Source: Tupaia tana (Eukaryota > Chordata > Mammalia > Scandentia > Tupaiidae). From it: a stretch of 64,000 nucleotides of DNA. Below are positions 32,470-43,705 of this stretch, piece after piece. The first letter of the stretch is position 1; each line of letters begins with the position of its first letter. Location of the stretch: NCBI GenBank assembly GCA_026018925.1, contig JAKSZU010000008.1, forward strand, positions 3,896,915 through 3,960,914, written 5' to 3'. The notes under the pieces are model-generated. The model did not search any database. It saw nothing but the letters and a program-made list of their open reading frames with translations, and was not told the DNA's origin. Made by a program: the position numbers and the translations under genes.

Positions 32470-32735
32470 TATTACTGGCTGCAGTGTGTGCGCGTTTAGA
32501 GTTTCTTTCTGTTATGAGAAACAGATCGAGAGAGACCGAGGGAGAGAGACCCTGAGAGAGTCTTGTCATGTCACGATTCCTTCCTGCCTGTCCCCAGCCT
32601 CCCAGCCAGTTAGGGTCTCGGCATGCAGCTGTAACGGTGTGTTCAGGACAACCCAGGGACTGCATCAGGCCCTTCCCAGACGGCTCCCGTATCCCGCAGC
32701 ACCTAGAAGCCTGCAGCACCGTGGCTGGGCCTCAA
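32470..32735 (-). mobile_element. Possible divergent SINE inside L1
   Basis: A GA-rich block (CGAGAGAGACCGAGGGAGAGA) is followed by a GC-rich part, replacing L1 sequence. The general build matches the divergent SINE group, but the head is not certain. Confidence 0.4.
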
Positions 32736-32771
32736 TACTGTTCTATTTTACAGATAAACACAAGAGTTTTT

Positions 32772-32995
32772 AAAAGTTTATTTTGTGTGTTTCTTGACAG
32801 AGAGATTGAGAGACAGGGACATAGAGAGAAAGAGAGGGAGAATGTCTCCAGCATATCTCACCATGCCACCGTCCTCTCCGCAATCTCCCAGGCTGCCAGG
32901 ATCATGGGTGCCCCTGGCATGGTCTCGAACCTGGGTCACCCATACCACTCCAGTGTCCCGCAGAGGGCCCTACTGTCTGCACGGGCGCAGCTGGG
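32772..32995 (-). mobile_element. Divergent SINE inside L1
   Basis: T-rich start, a GA stretch, ACCATGCCACCGTCCTCTCC and CTCGAACCTGGGTCACCC (B-box complement). Similar to the copies at 19.7 and 39.7 kb. Confidence 0.5.
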
Positions 32996-33054
32996 ACTAC
33001 TGTTCACATTCATTCCCTTAGAAGGACACCTTGACTGCTTCCAGTTTTTTGTTT

Positions 33055-33300
33055 GTTTTTCAGATTTTTACCATAGGGTGTGCACACTCACTGGAGCAAG
33101 ACAGGCACAGAGAGAGAGAAGTGAGAAATCAGCCCGGGGGGTGGGAGGTGTCCCGCAGCCTCTCTTCTCTGTTCTTCTCCTGAGATCTCAGGCATGCCAA
33201 ACACGTGCCCGGCGTGATTTTCAAGACACCTGGTTTGGGATTCTAATCACAGTCAGCCATGGGGAATCCAGCACCTTAACCACCATGCCAGCTGTGGCCC
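33055..33300 (-). mobile_element. tRNA-headed SINE inside L1
   Basis: TTTTTACCATAGGGTGTGCA, a GA stretch and a head ending ACCACCATGCCAGCTGTGGCCCC. L1 sequence continues on both sides (GGACACCTTGACTGCTTCCA left; GAAACTGCCAGACC right). Confidence 0.75.
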
Positions 33301-34270
33301 CAGGGTGCTCCCAGGCCACGTCAGCAAGAATGGACCGCATTACCTATGGAAGTAAGATTTCAGGTTACATGGGTGAAAGCTAAGAGTGCAAGGCAGGGTC
33401 ATGTAAGGAGACTACGTCTCGCTTTGAAAGAAACTGCCAGACCGTCTTCCAAGGCGGCCGTACTGTCTGTGGCACGCCCGCAGCCAAGGAGGTTCGGCTG
33501 ACCTGCGGCTTTGCCAGCAACTGATGTTGTCAGCTTTCTGGACTGGAGTCATTCTGACAGGTATGTGACGGTAGCTCACTGTGGCTCTCATTTGCAATTC
33601 TTCCCTGACAAATTAGGTTGAGAAACTTTTAATATGCTTATTATCCATCTGTGAGGTGCCTGTTCAGATTCTTTGCCCATTTTTTAACTAGCTTATTTTC
33701 CTGTTTTTGAGTTTGAATGAGTCTGTCTACACTTGAGAACCAGGCTCTCTGTCACACACGGGTTTTCCAAACAGCCTTGCCCGGACTCTTGCTCCTATTG
33801 GCCTTTCTTTCATTGTGTAGTTTTCAGTGCAAACGTTTTTATTTTCATGTAAAAGTCCAACTTCTGATTTATACTTATTTTCAAGTTTTGGGGTTGGATC
33901 TAAAATTTCATCATCCACCCAAGGTCACATAGGTTTTCTTCTATATCTTCTTGTAGAAGCTTTATAACTGCCTTTTACAATTAAGTGTATATTCCATTTT
34001 GAGTCAATTTTTGTGCAATTGATGTTTCTAAGATTTTATGTGTTTGCATTTTTATGTGTATGATGTTACTCTGTCCCAGTATCATTTGTTGCAAGAACTT
34101 TGTTAGAGATAGGTTGACCACATTTGCGGGGTTGGCTCTGTGTCCCCCTCTGCCTCCTAGGTCTGGACATCACTCAGCGTCCATAGATGCAGTGCACATT
34201 GTTACCGGCTTTACTCCCTCCCTGACTGCGGTCGGGACAAACCTCCAACTCTGCTCTTTGATCCTGAGTA

Positions 34271-34375
34271 GGCGATTCTAGATCATTGCGTGGGCAATTC
34301 TAGATCACTGTGTGTGATTCTAGATCATTGCGTGGGCGATTCCAGATCTTTTTGTGGGTGATTCTAGATCATTTG
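34271..34375. repeat. 20-22-bp tandem repeat, five units, inside L1
   Basis: Five imperfect units centred on GATTCTAGATCATTGCGTGGG. The L1 consensus I know has this motif only once here, so the array is a local expansion within this copy. Confidence 0.85.
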
Positions 34376-34606
34376 TTTGTTCATGCAATCTTTAGAATTG
34401 GTTTGTAACTATGTACAAAATAGTGCACTGAGATTTTAAATATGAACATGTTGAGTCTGGTAATTTAGAACTGGCAGCTTAGCAATACTGAATCTTCTAA
34501 TCCGTGGACCCTGAATTGCTTTCCATTTATTTAGACATTTTTAATTTCCCATGTAAAAGTTGTGATCGATTTATTTATTTATTTATTTTTCAAAATTGTA
34601 CCTATG

Positions 34607-34857
34607 GAGACTAGCAGGTGGCACAATGGTTGACTTTCTGGACTCCCACCTAGTCAACTACAGTTTGAGCCCTGGACCCAGTGGCTTAAAACTCACACTG
34701 GACGCTTCTGCATATATGCCCAGAATCTCAAGAGGACAATAGAGGAGAAGGGATTGCGCTGTGGCCATGCCTCTTGGGGGATAATTTCTTACTTTCTGTG
34801 TTTCTCTGGTGAGTGCATGCACCCTATAGCCAAAGAAAATAAAAATTAAAAAAAAAA
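34607..34857 (+). mobile_element. tRNA-headed SINE inside L1
   Basis: AGACTAGCAGGTGGCACAAT to CACCCTATAGCCAAAG with an A-rich tail. A B-box-like AGTTTGAGCCC is present. Flanks are AT-rich and the TSD is not clear. Confidence 0.82.
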
Positions 34858-35190
34858 AACTCTCTAGAAAAAAAAAATTTGTATATACCTTTGCATTTTA
34901 TGTTGTTTTTTTCAAATTTTCATTATCCTTTTTTAGTTTATAGCAAAGTAATTGACTTTTATGTATTAGCTTTGTATCCCATAACTTTATCCTACTTGTT
35001 TACCAATTCCAGAGTTGTTTAATTTTTTTGGTCAATTCATTTGCGATTCATAAAATCAAGTCATCTTCAAATAGTTTTGGTCACTCACTAATAACCATAT
35101 TCCTTTGACTCCTTGTCTCACTGAATTAGTAGAGGGAGGGAGTGGTCCCCCTGCTTTGATGTCAGGGTTTTTGAGAAGGGCCCTATTTCT

Positions 35191-35259
35191 TTCTTTCTTT
35201 TTTTAAAAGAATTATTTAATTAAATTAATTTATTTATTTTAATTTGACCAGAGGGGGAC

Positions 35260-35290
<31 letters not shown>

Positions 35291-35381
35291 TGAGAAAGCA
35301 AGCCACCAGGTCCGGGACTCAAACTGCAGTTGGCCATGTGATAGTCCAGTGCCCTTAACCACCGCACCACCTGCTTGCCCC
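35191..35381 (-). mobile_element. Short SINE form lacking the GC-rich middle, with TSD
   Basis: A/T-rich tail, TTTGACCAGAG, a long GA run, then directly GCCACCAGGTCCGGGACTCA and the head ending CACCACCTGCTTGCCCC. The middle (GGGATTGCGGCGTGGCC region) is absent. GAGAAGGGCCCTATTTCT (35173-35190) and GAGAAGGGCACTACTTCT (35382-35399) flank it. Confidence 0.88.
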
Positions 35382-35497
35382 GAGAAGGGCACTACTTCTC
35401 ACTCAGAATGCTGGATTTCATGTAGCTATTCTTTAACAAGTAAGAAAATTTCCACCAATTCATTAGCTTCGGTGTTTTTATAAAGAATAGGTGTTGG

Positions 35498-35752
35498 GGA
35501 CCAGCAATTAGCGTAATGGCTATGTCGCTGGACTCCCACGTAGTCGACCGCGGTTCGCGTCCCAGACCCAGTGGCTTAAAACTCATGCCAGGCATGTGTG
35601 CGTGTGTGCCCAAGATCCCGACAGGAGAATGGAGGAGAAGAGATTGCAGCGTGGCCATCCCCCCGGGGGGTGATTTCTCGCTTTCTGTCTCTCTGTCTCT
35701 CTCTGTCTGGCGAGCACACGTGCCCTATACCAAAAACCTCTTAAAAAAAAAA
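35498..35752 (+). mobile_element. Young tRNA-headed SINE inside L1, with TSD
   Basis: GGACCAGCAATTAGCGTAAT to GCCCTATACCAAAAACCTCT. AGAATAGGTGTTGG (35484-35497) and AGAATGGATGTTGG (35753-35766) flank it, within L1 ORF2. Confidence 0.92.
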
Positions 35753-35815
35753 AGAATGGATGTTGGATTTTGACACAGACTTTCTATCCGTGTGTGTATA
35801 CTTGCGGTTGCATGT

Positions 35816-35836
35816 GTGTGTGTGTGTGTGTGTGTA
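35816..35836. repeat. (TG)n microsatellite
   Basis: About ten TG units inside the L1. Confidence 0.85.
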
Positions 35837-35911
35837 TTTATCTCCAGATATTTTGGATTTCCCAGCTACCTTGCTATTATCAGGTTATAGTATAATTCCA
35901 TTTTGATCTGA

Positions 35912-36051
35912 AAACACACCCCCTGGGGGGATGGCCATGCTGCCATCCCTTCTCCTTCATTCTCCTCTCAAGACTTTGGACACGCACACACACGGCTCAG
36001 TTGGCCATGTGGAGTCCAGTCACCTTAGCCACCATGCCACTGGCTGCCCCC
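35912..36051 (-). mobile_element. Partial tRNA-headed SINE inside L1
   Basis: Lacks the tail and GA region (starts at CACACCCCCTGGGGGGATGG) and part of the middle. The head ends ATGCCACTGGCTGCCCCCC. Confidence 0.7.
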
Positions 36052-36500
36052 CTTTCTCTTAGAGCATTCAAATATAACACAATTACTGAAATAAGTAGAC
36101 TAATGTCCACTTTTTTTGGAACTGTTTGGAACTGTTCTCTATTCATTGTTCTTATTCTTTATTTCTTTCCCAGTTTTCTGCCTTCTCTAGTTTTAATTAA
36201 GCATTTCATATGACACTATTTTTTTTCTATTTTCTTTGCATATCAAAAATACTTCATTAAAAAAATGTCTTTTTTTCTCTAGAGTTTGCAAAGTACATTC
36301 ATAACAATAGAGTGTAGTTTTAAATGCTGCTATAGCACTTTAATTAGAGCGTGTGCAGGCCAGTCCCTGTGCCATCTTCCTGCCAGTGACACTGGTGCCA
36401 TTCCTCCCCTTACCTGGCCTGTATCACCACTCGGCACTGCTACTATTACTTGCTTTGAACAGACAGGTACATACCAAATGCATTAAGAATTAGAAAGATG

Positions 36501-36752
36501 GGAAGCCAACATGTGGCATGGTGGATAAGGTGCTAGAATCCCACATGGCTGACTGTGGTTCAAGTCCTGAACCCAGTGACTTCAAAATTATGCCGGGTGC
36601 ATGTGTGTACATGCCCAAAATCCAGAGAGGAGGAAAGAAGGATTGCGGAGGAGGTGGTTTCTCACTTTCCTTCCTCTGTCTCTCTCTGGCAAGTGCATGC
36701 TCCTTCTGGCAAATCCTAAATTAAATAAACAAGCAAATACGTCAATTTAAAA
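36501..36752 (+). mobile_element. tRNA-headed SINE with 16-bp TSD
   Basis: GGAAGCCAACATGTGGCATG to CTTCTGGCAAATCCTAAATT. AAGAATTAGAAAGATG is perfectly repeated at 36485-36500 and 36753-36768. The middle is shortened (GGATTGCGGAGGAGG). Confidence 0.92.
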
Positions 36753-37800
36753 AAGAATTAGAAAGATGAAATGCTTTGCATTTACCTTCATTTCTGTTTT
36801 TTCTGTCATCCTTCTCTCACTACACAGATCTGGTTTTCTTACCTGTATCATGTTCCTTGTTCCAAACAAACTTTTAACATTTCTTACAAGGCAAATTGCT
36901 GGCAATGAATTAATTCATTGTTTTGTCCTTATTTTTGTTTTTCAAGTGCAAAAAACTTTCACTTTTGAAGGATAATTTCACTTGATGTAGCATTCTAAGT
37001 TGCTGGGTTTTTTTTCTGTAAAGAGTGATTATTTCATCCATGCCCTTTTGCTTGCACATTTTTGGATGAGAGAGAAGTTTGACCCAACTTCCTCTACAGA
37101 TAGCGTATACCCTCCCCTCCCACTCTTGGGTTCTTTGAAGATTTTCTCTGTTTTGATTTTTGGCCGTTTGAAAGTCATATGCCTAGGTACAGAGACACAG
37201 CCGTTTGCCCTGCGTCAAGCTCTCTGTGCGTGCGGCCTCGTAGATTCACGTGTGACCGACTTCGGAAAGTGCCCAGCCGCTGCTACTTTCTCAGGCCTCT
37301 CTCTGGGTATTCCCGCTGCACAGACCGTCCAAACTGTCCCTGTCCTTACACGGTTTCTCCTCCTTCCTCCGGCCTTTGTATGTGGACTCAGGAAGTTCCT
37401 GTAACGTAGCGCCAGGCTCATTCTTTATCTCCTTTGGCATATCCAGGTCTCCGATGAATCCACTAAAGGCTTGTTTCCGCTGCAGCTTTTTGTTCTGACG
37501 GTTCCAAGTTCTTTCTTGGCGTGTTGGCTTCTGTTTTCCTTTGCCATCCCGTCTTTCGGGCGGTCTACCTTTCGGAAGAACCCAGTTCATGGCTCCCGCA
37601 GCCCCTCCCAGGTAGGCTGATCTCAGCTCTTTCTGTTCCCCTCCCTTCTCCAGATTTCGGGGCAGCCTTCTGCCCTGGGACCTCAGCCCCTGCGGAGTCT
37701 GAGAAAACTCTTTGACTCAGTGCGTGCCGTTTCATTTCTTGTTCTAAGAGTGAGAGCAGTACTTGCAGGCTCATTGTATATCAGCTCGCAAAGCAGTCGC

Positions 37801-39092
37801 CTACTGTGTTTTCATTAAATAGTCTTCAGGCTCTTTATTTTATGATGTTATTCTGTGCACAGCTAACCATGCAGGAAAAACGTGGTGTGTCTGCTTCCTA
37901 ATTAGGCGTTCCGAATGGTCCCTGGGAGCAGGAGCCTCCGCCTGGGTTAACCGAGGGTCGTCCACTGTGACGTGTTACTGGCCAGGTGGAAACATACGCA
38001 TGTTTAAATAGACATTGATTTATACACGTGTGTGTATGTGTTTGTATATACACGCATGTGTATTTGTAGTAAATGGTTGTTATATTTGCAGTGAAGAGTA
38101 ACGTTCACCTTTTTCAAAGGGAGAAGTGACAAAAAAGGATGACTATAAAAAAACAGGCAATGTCAATGCCATTTTTGTAGCAAATTTATAATTTTTCAGC
38201 CTAATAATTTTGCTGTTATTGATGAGTTCTGTAAAGGGCAGCCCTGCCTTTGTGACCTTTCAGTTTTATAAGGTTAGGAAAAATACACAATGATGTTCCC
38301 TGGAAAAAAATTTTCAGCTGATACATTTTGTGTACAGACATAGACCATAATCTAAATTCAACAGTTCAACTGTTTACTAACGCATTAAAGCAGGAGACAG
38401 GAATGTTTGATTTCCTCAAGTTGCGGTGGCTAATAAACTTTCAACTCCTCTGCATATGTCTCCAGGTGACATTTAATTTCTTCAAGTGAAGAGCTTTGCA
38501 TTTTTTTCTACCTCGCATTATTTCCTCTCCGTCTAAGTCTATACTAGATAGATATAGAGGTATATATCATTTTCTGTCCAGATATGTGGCACTAAAAGGA
38601 ATTGAAGTCCACAGTGGATTATTTGGACATGAATTACACTCACAGTGGATTATTCCAATGGTATTTTTCTATCTTTCCCTCATCAATTTGTCTGTTTTTG
38701 CTAGAAAAAAATTTGTCCGACTTTGATATCTTCCAAGTAAACTGCCAGCACAGTTTTGTTAAATATTAACCTAGGACTCACACAGATATGAGATTAAACC
38801 TGTTGAAAATCAATATTTAAAAAATGACTTATTTATTTCTAAAATCACATAAAAATAGCTCAATAATAGCCTCCTGCATTGCTAAATAGAATTGAGCTAT
38901 GATTAAATGATAGAGTGATTCCTACAATTTAGTTTGCAACAGTGAAAAATTTCTTCAAATATCCCAAAGGAGTTTTGCAATGCTACCAAAGAATTTTTTA
39001 AATGTAATTTATTTGATATACTTTAATTCTTAGATGTGGCAGGTTAAAAAATGACCCAGATTAGAACGAAGTCTAATTGTACATAGTCACTA
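37801..39092. other. Unassigned stretch
   Basis: Largely AT-rich with small frames (38496-38726 plus). Possible decayed L1 near the left edge. No gene was recognised. Confidence 0.4.
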
Positions 39093-39350
39093 ATTTTTTT
39101 ATTATTTATTTATTTATTTTGCCATACTGTGTGTGCTTCTCTCACCAGAGAGAGAGACAGAGGGAAGGAAAGTGAGAAATCTCCCATCAGGGGTGTGGCC
39201 ATACCTCCTTCTCCTCCATTGTTCTGCTGGGATATAGGGCACACACATGCACACACCCCAAGTGATTTTCAAGACACCAGGTGCAAGGATCGAACTGTAT
39301 TTGACCATGTGGGAGCCCAGTGCTTTAACCACTATGCCCCCTGCTGGCCC
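39093..39350 (-). mobile_element. tRNA-headed SINE
   Basis: TTATTT array, TTGCCATACTGTGTGTGCTT, a GA stretch and a head ending ATGCCCCCTGCTGGCCCCC. Confidence 0.8.
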
Positions 39351-39494
39351 CCTTAATCACTAACTCTGCTCTGAGTCTACTCATGTATCTTTCTAGATAT
39401 TATCTGTAGTATAACATAGGTTTACATGAGTATAATTCATGCATTAGTAATTTAGTTTTTTCAAGCATGTTATCTTATTTTTTTATTATTATAG

Positions 39495-39655
39495 TTAAAT
39501 TTATTTATTCACTCATTCATTTATTTCAGTTTGACCAGAGAGGGAGAGAGAGAAAGAGAGAGAGAGAGAGAGTGCAACCTGCCAGGTCTGGGACTCAAAC
39601 GTATTTGGCCGTGTGGGAGTCCAGCACCCTTAATCAGCAAGTCGCCTGCTGACCC
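39495..39655 (-). mobile_element. Short SINE form lacking the GC-rich middle
   Basis: The same compact build as the 35.2 kb copy: CAGTTTGACCAGAG, GA run, then CTGCCAGGTCTGGGACTCAA and the head ending GTCGCCTGCTGACCCC. Two independent copies with the same junction suggest a real subfamily. Confidence 0.82.
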
Positions 39656-39664
39656 CAATATCTG

Positions 39665-39905
39665 ATTTTTTTAAGTTTATTTAATTTGCTTATTTCTTCC
39701 ACGAATGAGACAGAGCCAGACAAAGACAAAAAGACAGAGACAGAGGGAGACAGCACTTTCATCAGGATCTTGATGCCACAACCCACCCCAGCCTCAGTCA
39801 GCCCCGGACCGAGGGCACACACACGCCTGGCATACTCAGAGAGGTCTCTGGTTGTGCACAGGTCAGGCTCAGAGAGTGTTGCCTTGTACCCCTGCGCCTC
39901 CATCC
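39665..39905 (-). mobile_element. SINE, GA-rich divergent subfamily
   Basis: T-rich start, AGACAGAGACAGAGGGAGAC, ATGCCACAACCCACCCCAGC and GTGCACAGGTCAGGCTCAG. Related to the 19.7 kb copy. Confidence 0.5.
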
Positions 39906-41121
39906 GGCCTCAGGTAGGAGTATTAGGGGCCAAAGTATTAGCAATGCTAAGTACTAACGGGGCACACAGGGTCAGACCCAAAGTGGCGCCGTGAGACAAC
40001 CACAGCAGAACATGTCACCTTGAGGTGCCGGATACGTCAAATGCCGCTCTTATTATAACATGGTGGCAAGGAGATAAAACTTACAGCGTAGCATAACGAA
40101 ATCTGGGTATCTATTAGTTGGCACCATCAGGACGGTAGAAGAACCCTGTTTGACTTGATGAGGGAACGCCCACATGGTTTTCCTCATGCCTACAAACACC
40201 TACAGAGAGCAAAGCTTGGCCTGGCACTTGAAATCATTTGGGTAGGGTCTCTGCCATCACGGGCACGTTCAACCTCTCGGCTGATCACGTGGGTTACTGC
40301 CAACGGCCGGTGCCCGTACGTGCTCTGAGCCCGACACGTGCAAGGTCTCCACGGCCGGTTTCAGTTCCACGGGGACATACACGTTCCCTTTGTCCTCAGC
40401 TGTGGGCAGTCAGCTTCTAATCCCGTTCACGAAGGAAGTATCAGGAATATTAAGGTCAGAACAGGAGTTTGAAGCCAAGCAATGCCATTCAGAAATACTA
40501 CATATGTCTGTGTCAAGAGAATTCTCACAGAAATGAAACAATTATCACTACAATGAGCTATCCTATCCCTCCATTCTTTTGTTTTCCTGTTATTCTTCAT
40601 CTCTGGATTTTCTATGAGGCGTGTACGAAGCCGTGCGAAGAGCAACAGGATTCTCCTCTCGAGTTGCTCTTATGTTTTAAAAGAAAAATAGAAAATAAGT
40701 AAGTGGGAAAAAATAGACTGTGGCATGTAATCTGTAGAAAATTGCTGAATTTCTTCAGAAAGTTCAGTAAAAATTGCAATTAATAAAAATCTGCTCTTAG
40801 ATAATCTGACGACATAAAGAACAGTCCAGAAGTTCCAGCTCTCTCACGCTAAGGGAGGAATTTCTTTATTTTCCTCACCAGACTGAATGCAGACTTAGCA
40901 ATTTCTTGCATGCTATTGCTTATATTCTATCATGACAGCAGGGAAAGCCACGCAAGCGACACAGCTGTACCGCCAGGGCTGACACCCTTTTCCTGTGGTT
41001 GTTCTGGACGGGCCCGTCTCGCTCATGTGTAGAGACGTGTGGCTTGGAGTCCCTCAGGGAATGACAGGGATGATCGAATTTAAGTCATGAAAATCATTTA
41101 TAGGGAAAATACTAAAGGACT
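39906..41121. other. Unassigned stretch
   Basis: Some CpG-rich patches at 40230-40420. No gene, SINE or microsatellite was recognised. Confidence 0.4.
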
Positions 41122-41250
41122 TCAAGAAGTTCATAGAAGAAATGGAATTGAAATACAAATTTCTCTTGAGCTAAAATTTTTTGAGATCCATGTATTATTT
41201 TTCATAATGTGCATTTTTCATAAACTTTTTGAAGAGCCTTTTGTACATCT
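41122..41250 (-). mobile_element. MITE-like element, copy 3
   Basis: GGACTTCAAGAAGTTCATAG at the left and CATAAACTTTTTGAAGAGCC at the right form an inverted repeat. The interior is the complement of the 1.1 kb copy (GGAATTGAAATACAAATTTC; GAGATCCATGTATTATTTTTC). Confidence 0.6.
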
Positions 41251-41390
41251 TTGTAGAACAATATAGAATTTAGTGTTGAGATGCAGGGTTTCAGGAGTGC
41301 TATGAGATAATCACGTTATGCCTGTTGAACATTCATTAGCAAACGTTCTCTGAGCAGATAGGTAATGTATAACATAGAAATATATCTATA

Positions 41391-41391
<1 letters not shown>

Positions 41392-41423
<32 letters not shown>

Positions 41424-41493
41424 CTATATCTGTGTGTGTGTGTGCATGTGTGTGTATCTATATCTGTGTGTGTGTGTCTGTGTGTGTGTATGT
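41392..41493. repeat. Compound TG / TATCTATATC microsatellite
   Basis: TG runs are broken three times by TATCTATATC, so the array has a longer period made of both parts. Confidence 0.92.
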
Positions 41494-42385
41494 AAAACCC
41501 TTACCCTCAAAGAATTCACGATGTGGTAGGAAAGAAAGATGCACAAGACAGAAACGAGCTGGTCATATCTCCTCGTCTGAAAAGCGGTGACTGTCCTCCT
41601 TCCCACTCGCCATGGCCCAGTGGTGGAGGTAACCCCGAGCATTTCTAACACCTGCTCTGCTCGCAGTGCTGTGCCTGTAAATACTCGGCAGCAGAAATGC
41701 TCAAACCCTAAACGTGCTGTTGAACAGAACCGTTCAGACACGGTTTTTCGATGAGGCAGCAGAACTGGCAGGAATTCCTCTGAGCAGCTGCGTGGTGAGA
41801 TCCGGCCAGCCAGAGTGAATGGGCAGTTCTCAGGGCTGCTCCAAGGGGAGGAGGAAGTGCGGCCACTGAGCCCAGAGGTGCACCCCACCGCCTCTCCCCG
41901 GAGCCTCCGTTTGGGAACGACGTTGCTCCTGCTCTGTGCTCCGAGCGCGTGGCCCACGCGGACGTGGCCCCGTCGTACCGTCCCCGCCTGGACAGTCCTG
42001 GGTTCTGGGCCTCCTCCTCCCTCCCAGGACAGAGCCCACACATCTGTGCGTGTCCGGCAGTGCTGAGCTCGCTCGCTGGTGCAGACACCGGGCAGACATG
42101 TTTCTAGAAGGAAGTAGGTCAGCACGTGTGTGGGGTATAGCATCGCACACGGACAGAACACTCCACGAGAGCCCCACGGGCAGTACTTTCAGATACTTCT
42201 CTCTCAGCAAACCCTACTCTGTCAGTAACTGTGGAATGATAGAAGCGACTGACAAGAGATAAAAGTAGGATGGATAAAGTCACTTAAAATTGTGTAGGCC
42301 GTGGCATGCCCCACACCAATTGAGGGGGAGGTGATATTTTGGCATCTATATCAATTTCTATGAGTTGATTTGAAAATAAAGAATA
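41494..42385. other. Unassigned, GC-rich stretch
   Basis: GC-rich with CpGs at about 41560-42180. A minus-strand frame of 245 codons (42161-41424) covers it but ends inside the TG microsatellite and has no domain. It is probably chance openness in GC-rich DNA. Confidence 0.35.
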
Positions 42386-42527
42386 AGAGGGTCTTCAAAA
42401 AGTTCATGGAAAAATTGTATTATGAAAAACAATCTTGGATCAAAATTAATTTGTACTTTCATTCCACCCTTCTTCAAGCCCCTTCTTTGATGATATTCTC
42501 TCATCAAACTTTTTGAAGAATAAACTA
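42386..42527 (+). mobile_element. MITE-like element, copy 4
   Basis: The left end GGGTCTTCAAAAAGTTCATG pairs with the right end CATCAAACTTTTTGAAGAAT. The interior (GTATTATGAAAAACAATC; GGATCAAAATTAATTTGTAC) follows copy 1. Confidence 0.6.
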
Positions 42528-42687
42528 TGCTCTTTATTTTCAATTACAGTGTTAAAAAATTCCAAATTCTATATTCTCTTTATGTTCTTAGGGACCAGTG
42601 AAAACATTAGAACTAAACCACTTTGGACTGACTAGCACAACACTTTATAGATAGAGGGTACACATGCTTCTTCTTTTTATTTTTCCC

Positions 42688-42926
42688 CTTTTTAAGGTTT
42701 TTTCCATGGGGTGCATGCTCTCTCCAGAGACAAACAATGAGAGGGAAAATGAGAAATCACCCCCCGCTCGGGTGGATGACTAAGCCACAATCACTTCTCC
42801 ATTCTTCTCCTGGGATTTGGAGCATTCATGCATACATGTCTAGTGTTGGTTTCGAGCCACTGGGTTTGGGACTTGAACCATAGTTGGCCATGTGGGAATC
42901 TCACCTCCTTGCTATATGCTGGCCCT
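42688..42926 (-). mobile_element. tRNA-headed SINE
   Basis: TTTTCCATGGGGTGCATGCT, a GA stretch, GAAATCACCCCCCGCTCGGG and a head ending TTGCTATATGCTGGCCC. Confidence 0.78.
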
Positions 42927-42963
42927 GTGATTTGTATTTACTAGGGAATAAGAAAATGGAGTC

Positions 42964-43250
42964 GGGACCAGCAGTTGTATTGGCTGTGTCGCTGGACTCC
43001 CACGTAGTCAACCGCAGTTTGAGTCCTGGACCCGGTGGTTTAAACTCACGCCAGGCACATGTGTGTGCGTGCCCAAGATCCCGAGAAGAGAATGGAGGAG
43101 AAGGGATTGTGGCATGGCCATCTCCCCGGGGGATGATTTCTCACTTTCTCTCTCTCTGTCTCTGTCTTTCTGAAGAGTGCACACGCCCTATAGCAAAAGC
43201 CTCTCAAAAAAAAAAAAAAAAAAAAAAAGAAAAGAAAAAGAAAAAGAAAA
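42964..43250 (+). mobile_element. Young tRNA-headed SINE with TSD
   Basis: GGGACCAGCAGTTGTATTGG to CGCCCTATAGCAAAAGCCTC with a long A/AAAAG tail. AAGAAAATGGAGTC flanks it at 42950-42963 and 43251-43264. A small deletion removes part of the A box (GTTAGCGTAATGG reduced to GTTGTATTGG). Confidence 0.93.
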
Positions 43251-43445
43251 AAGAAAATGGAGTCAAAAGAGCATCTTCCGTGCACCTTCTGTTTTCGAGC
43301 CTTGGCTGTGTGCTGGGTGTTATCTGTGCAGTGAAATCCCCAGAGCTGACTTAGTACTAGGCCTCTAGTAGTTTGATTGCAAGCCTGGCAGAGTTTATTC
43401 ATTTATCTGACCCTCTATTCTCTAATATATAAAATGTAAAAATGA

Positions 43446-43705
43446 TGGGGCCAGCAGGTGCTCAGAGTGCTGGATCTCACGTGACTGATTGTGTGGTTCT
43501 GGTGGTTCTGGGTCTAGTCCCAGACCCGGTGACTTGGAAACCACGCGCGGTGCCTGTGCTTGTGCATGCATGCCCAAATCCCGAGAGGAGACTGGAGGAG
43601 ACGGGACTGTGGCGTGGCCGTCAACCGCAGAGGGTGACTTTTCACTTCCTTTTCTCCTCGCACTCTGTCTCTCTCTCTGGAGAGTGCAAAGACAAACACT
43701 GACGA
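43446..43705 (+). mobile_element. tRNA-headed SINE, older
   Basis: GGGGCCAGCAGGTGCTCAGA, a small TGGTTCTGG duplication near the B box, GAGACTGGAGGAGACGGGAC and a CT-rich part. Confidence 0.78.

Larger units (their letters stand above)
32390..37800 (-). mobile_element. Long old L1, minus strand, interrupted by several SINEs
   Basis: Running 3' to 5' along the plus strand: the 3' region (CACTGAACGATGTCCTGGGC), ORF2 (GAAACTGCCAGACCGTCTTC; CCAAGGTCACATAGGTTTTC; TTGTGCAATTGATGTTTC; GAATGGATGTTGGATTTTG) and a 5' region (CTAGAGTTTGCAAAGTACAT; AACATTTCTTACAAGGCAAA; TTTTGAAGGATAATTTCACTTG). All are degraded. The 5' part beyond 37150 is CpG-rich and less certain. Dividing lines between ORF2 and the 5' region cannot be placed exactly. 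Confidence 0.75.

Noticed and set aside
32568..33383. 271-codon plus-strand frame
   Set aside because: It runs across three SINE copies and L1 remnants; no gene structure.
41424..42161. 245-codon minus-strand frame
   Set aside because: It lies in GC-rich DNA, ends inside the TG microsatellite (HTHTQTHTHRY) and shows no domain or splice context.
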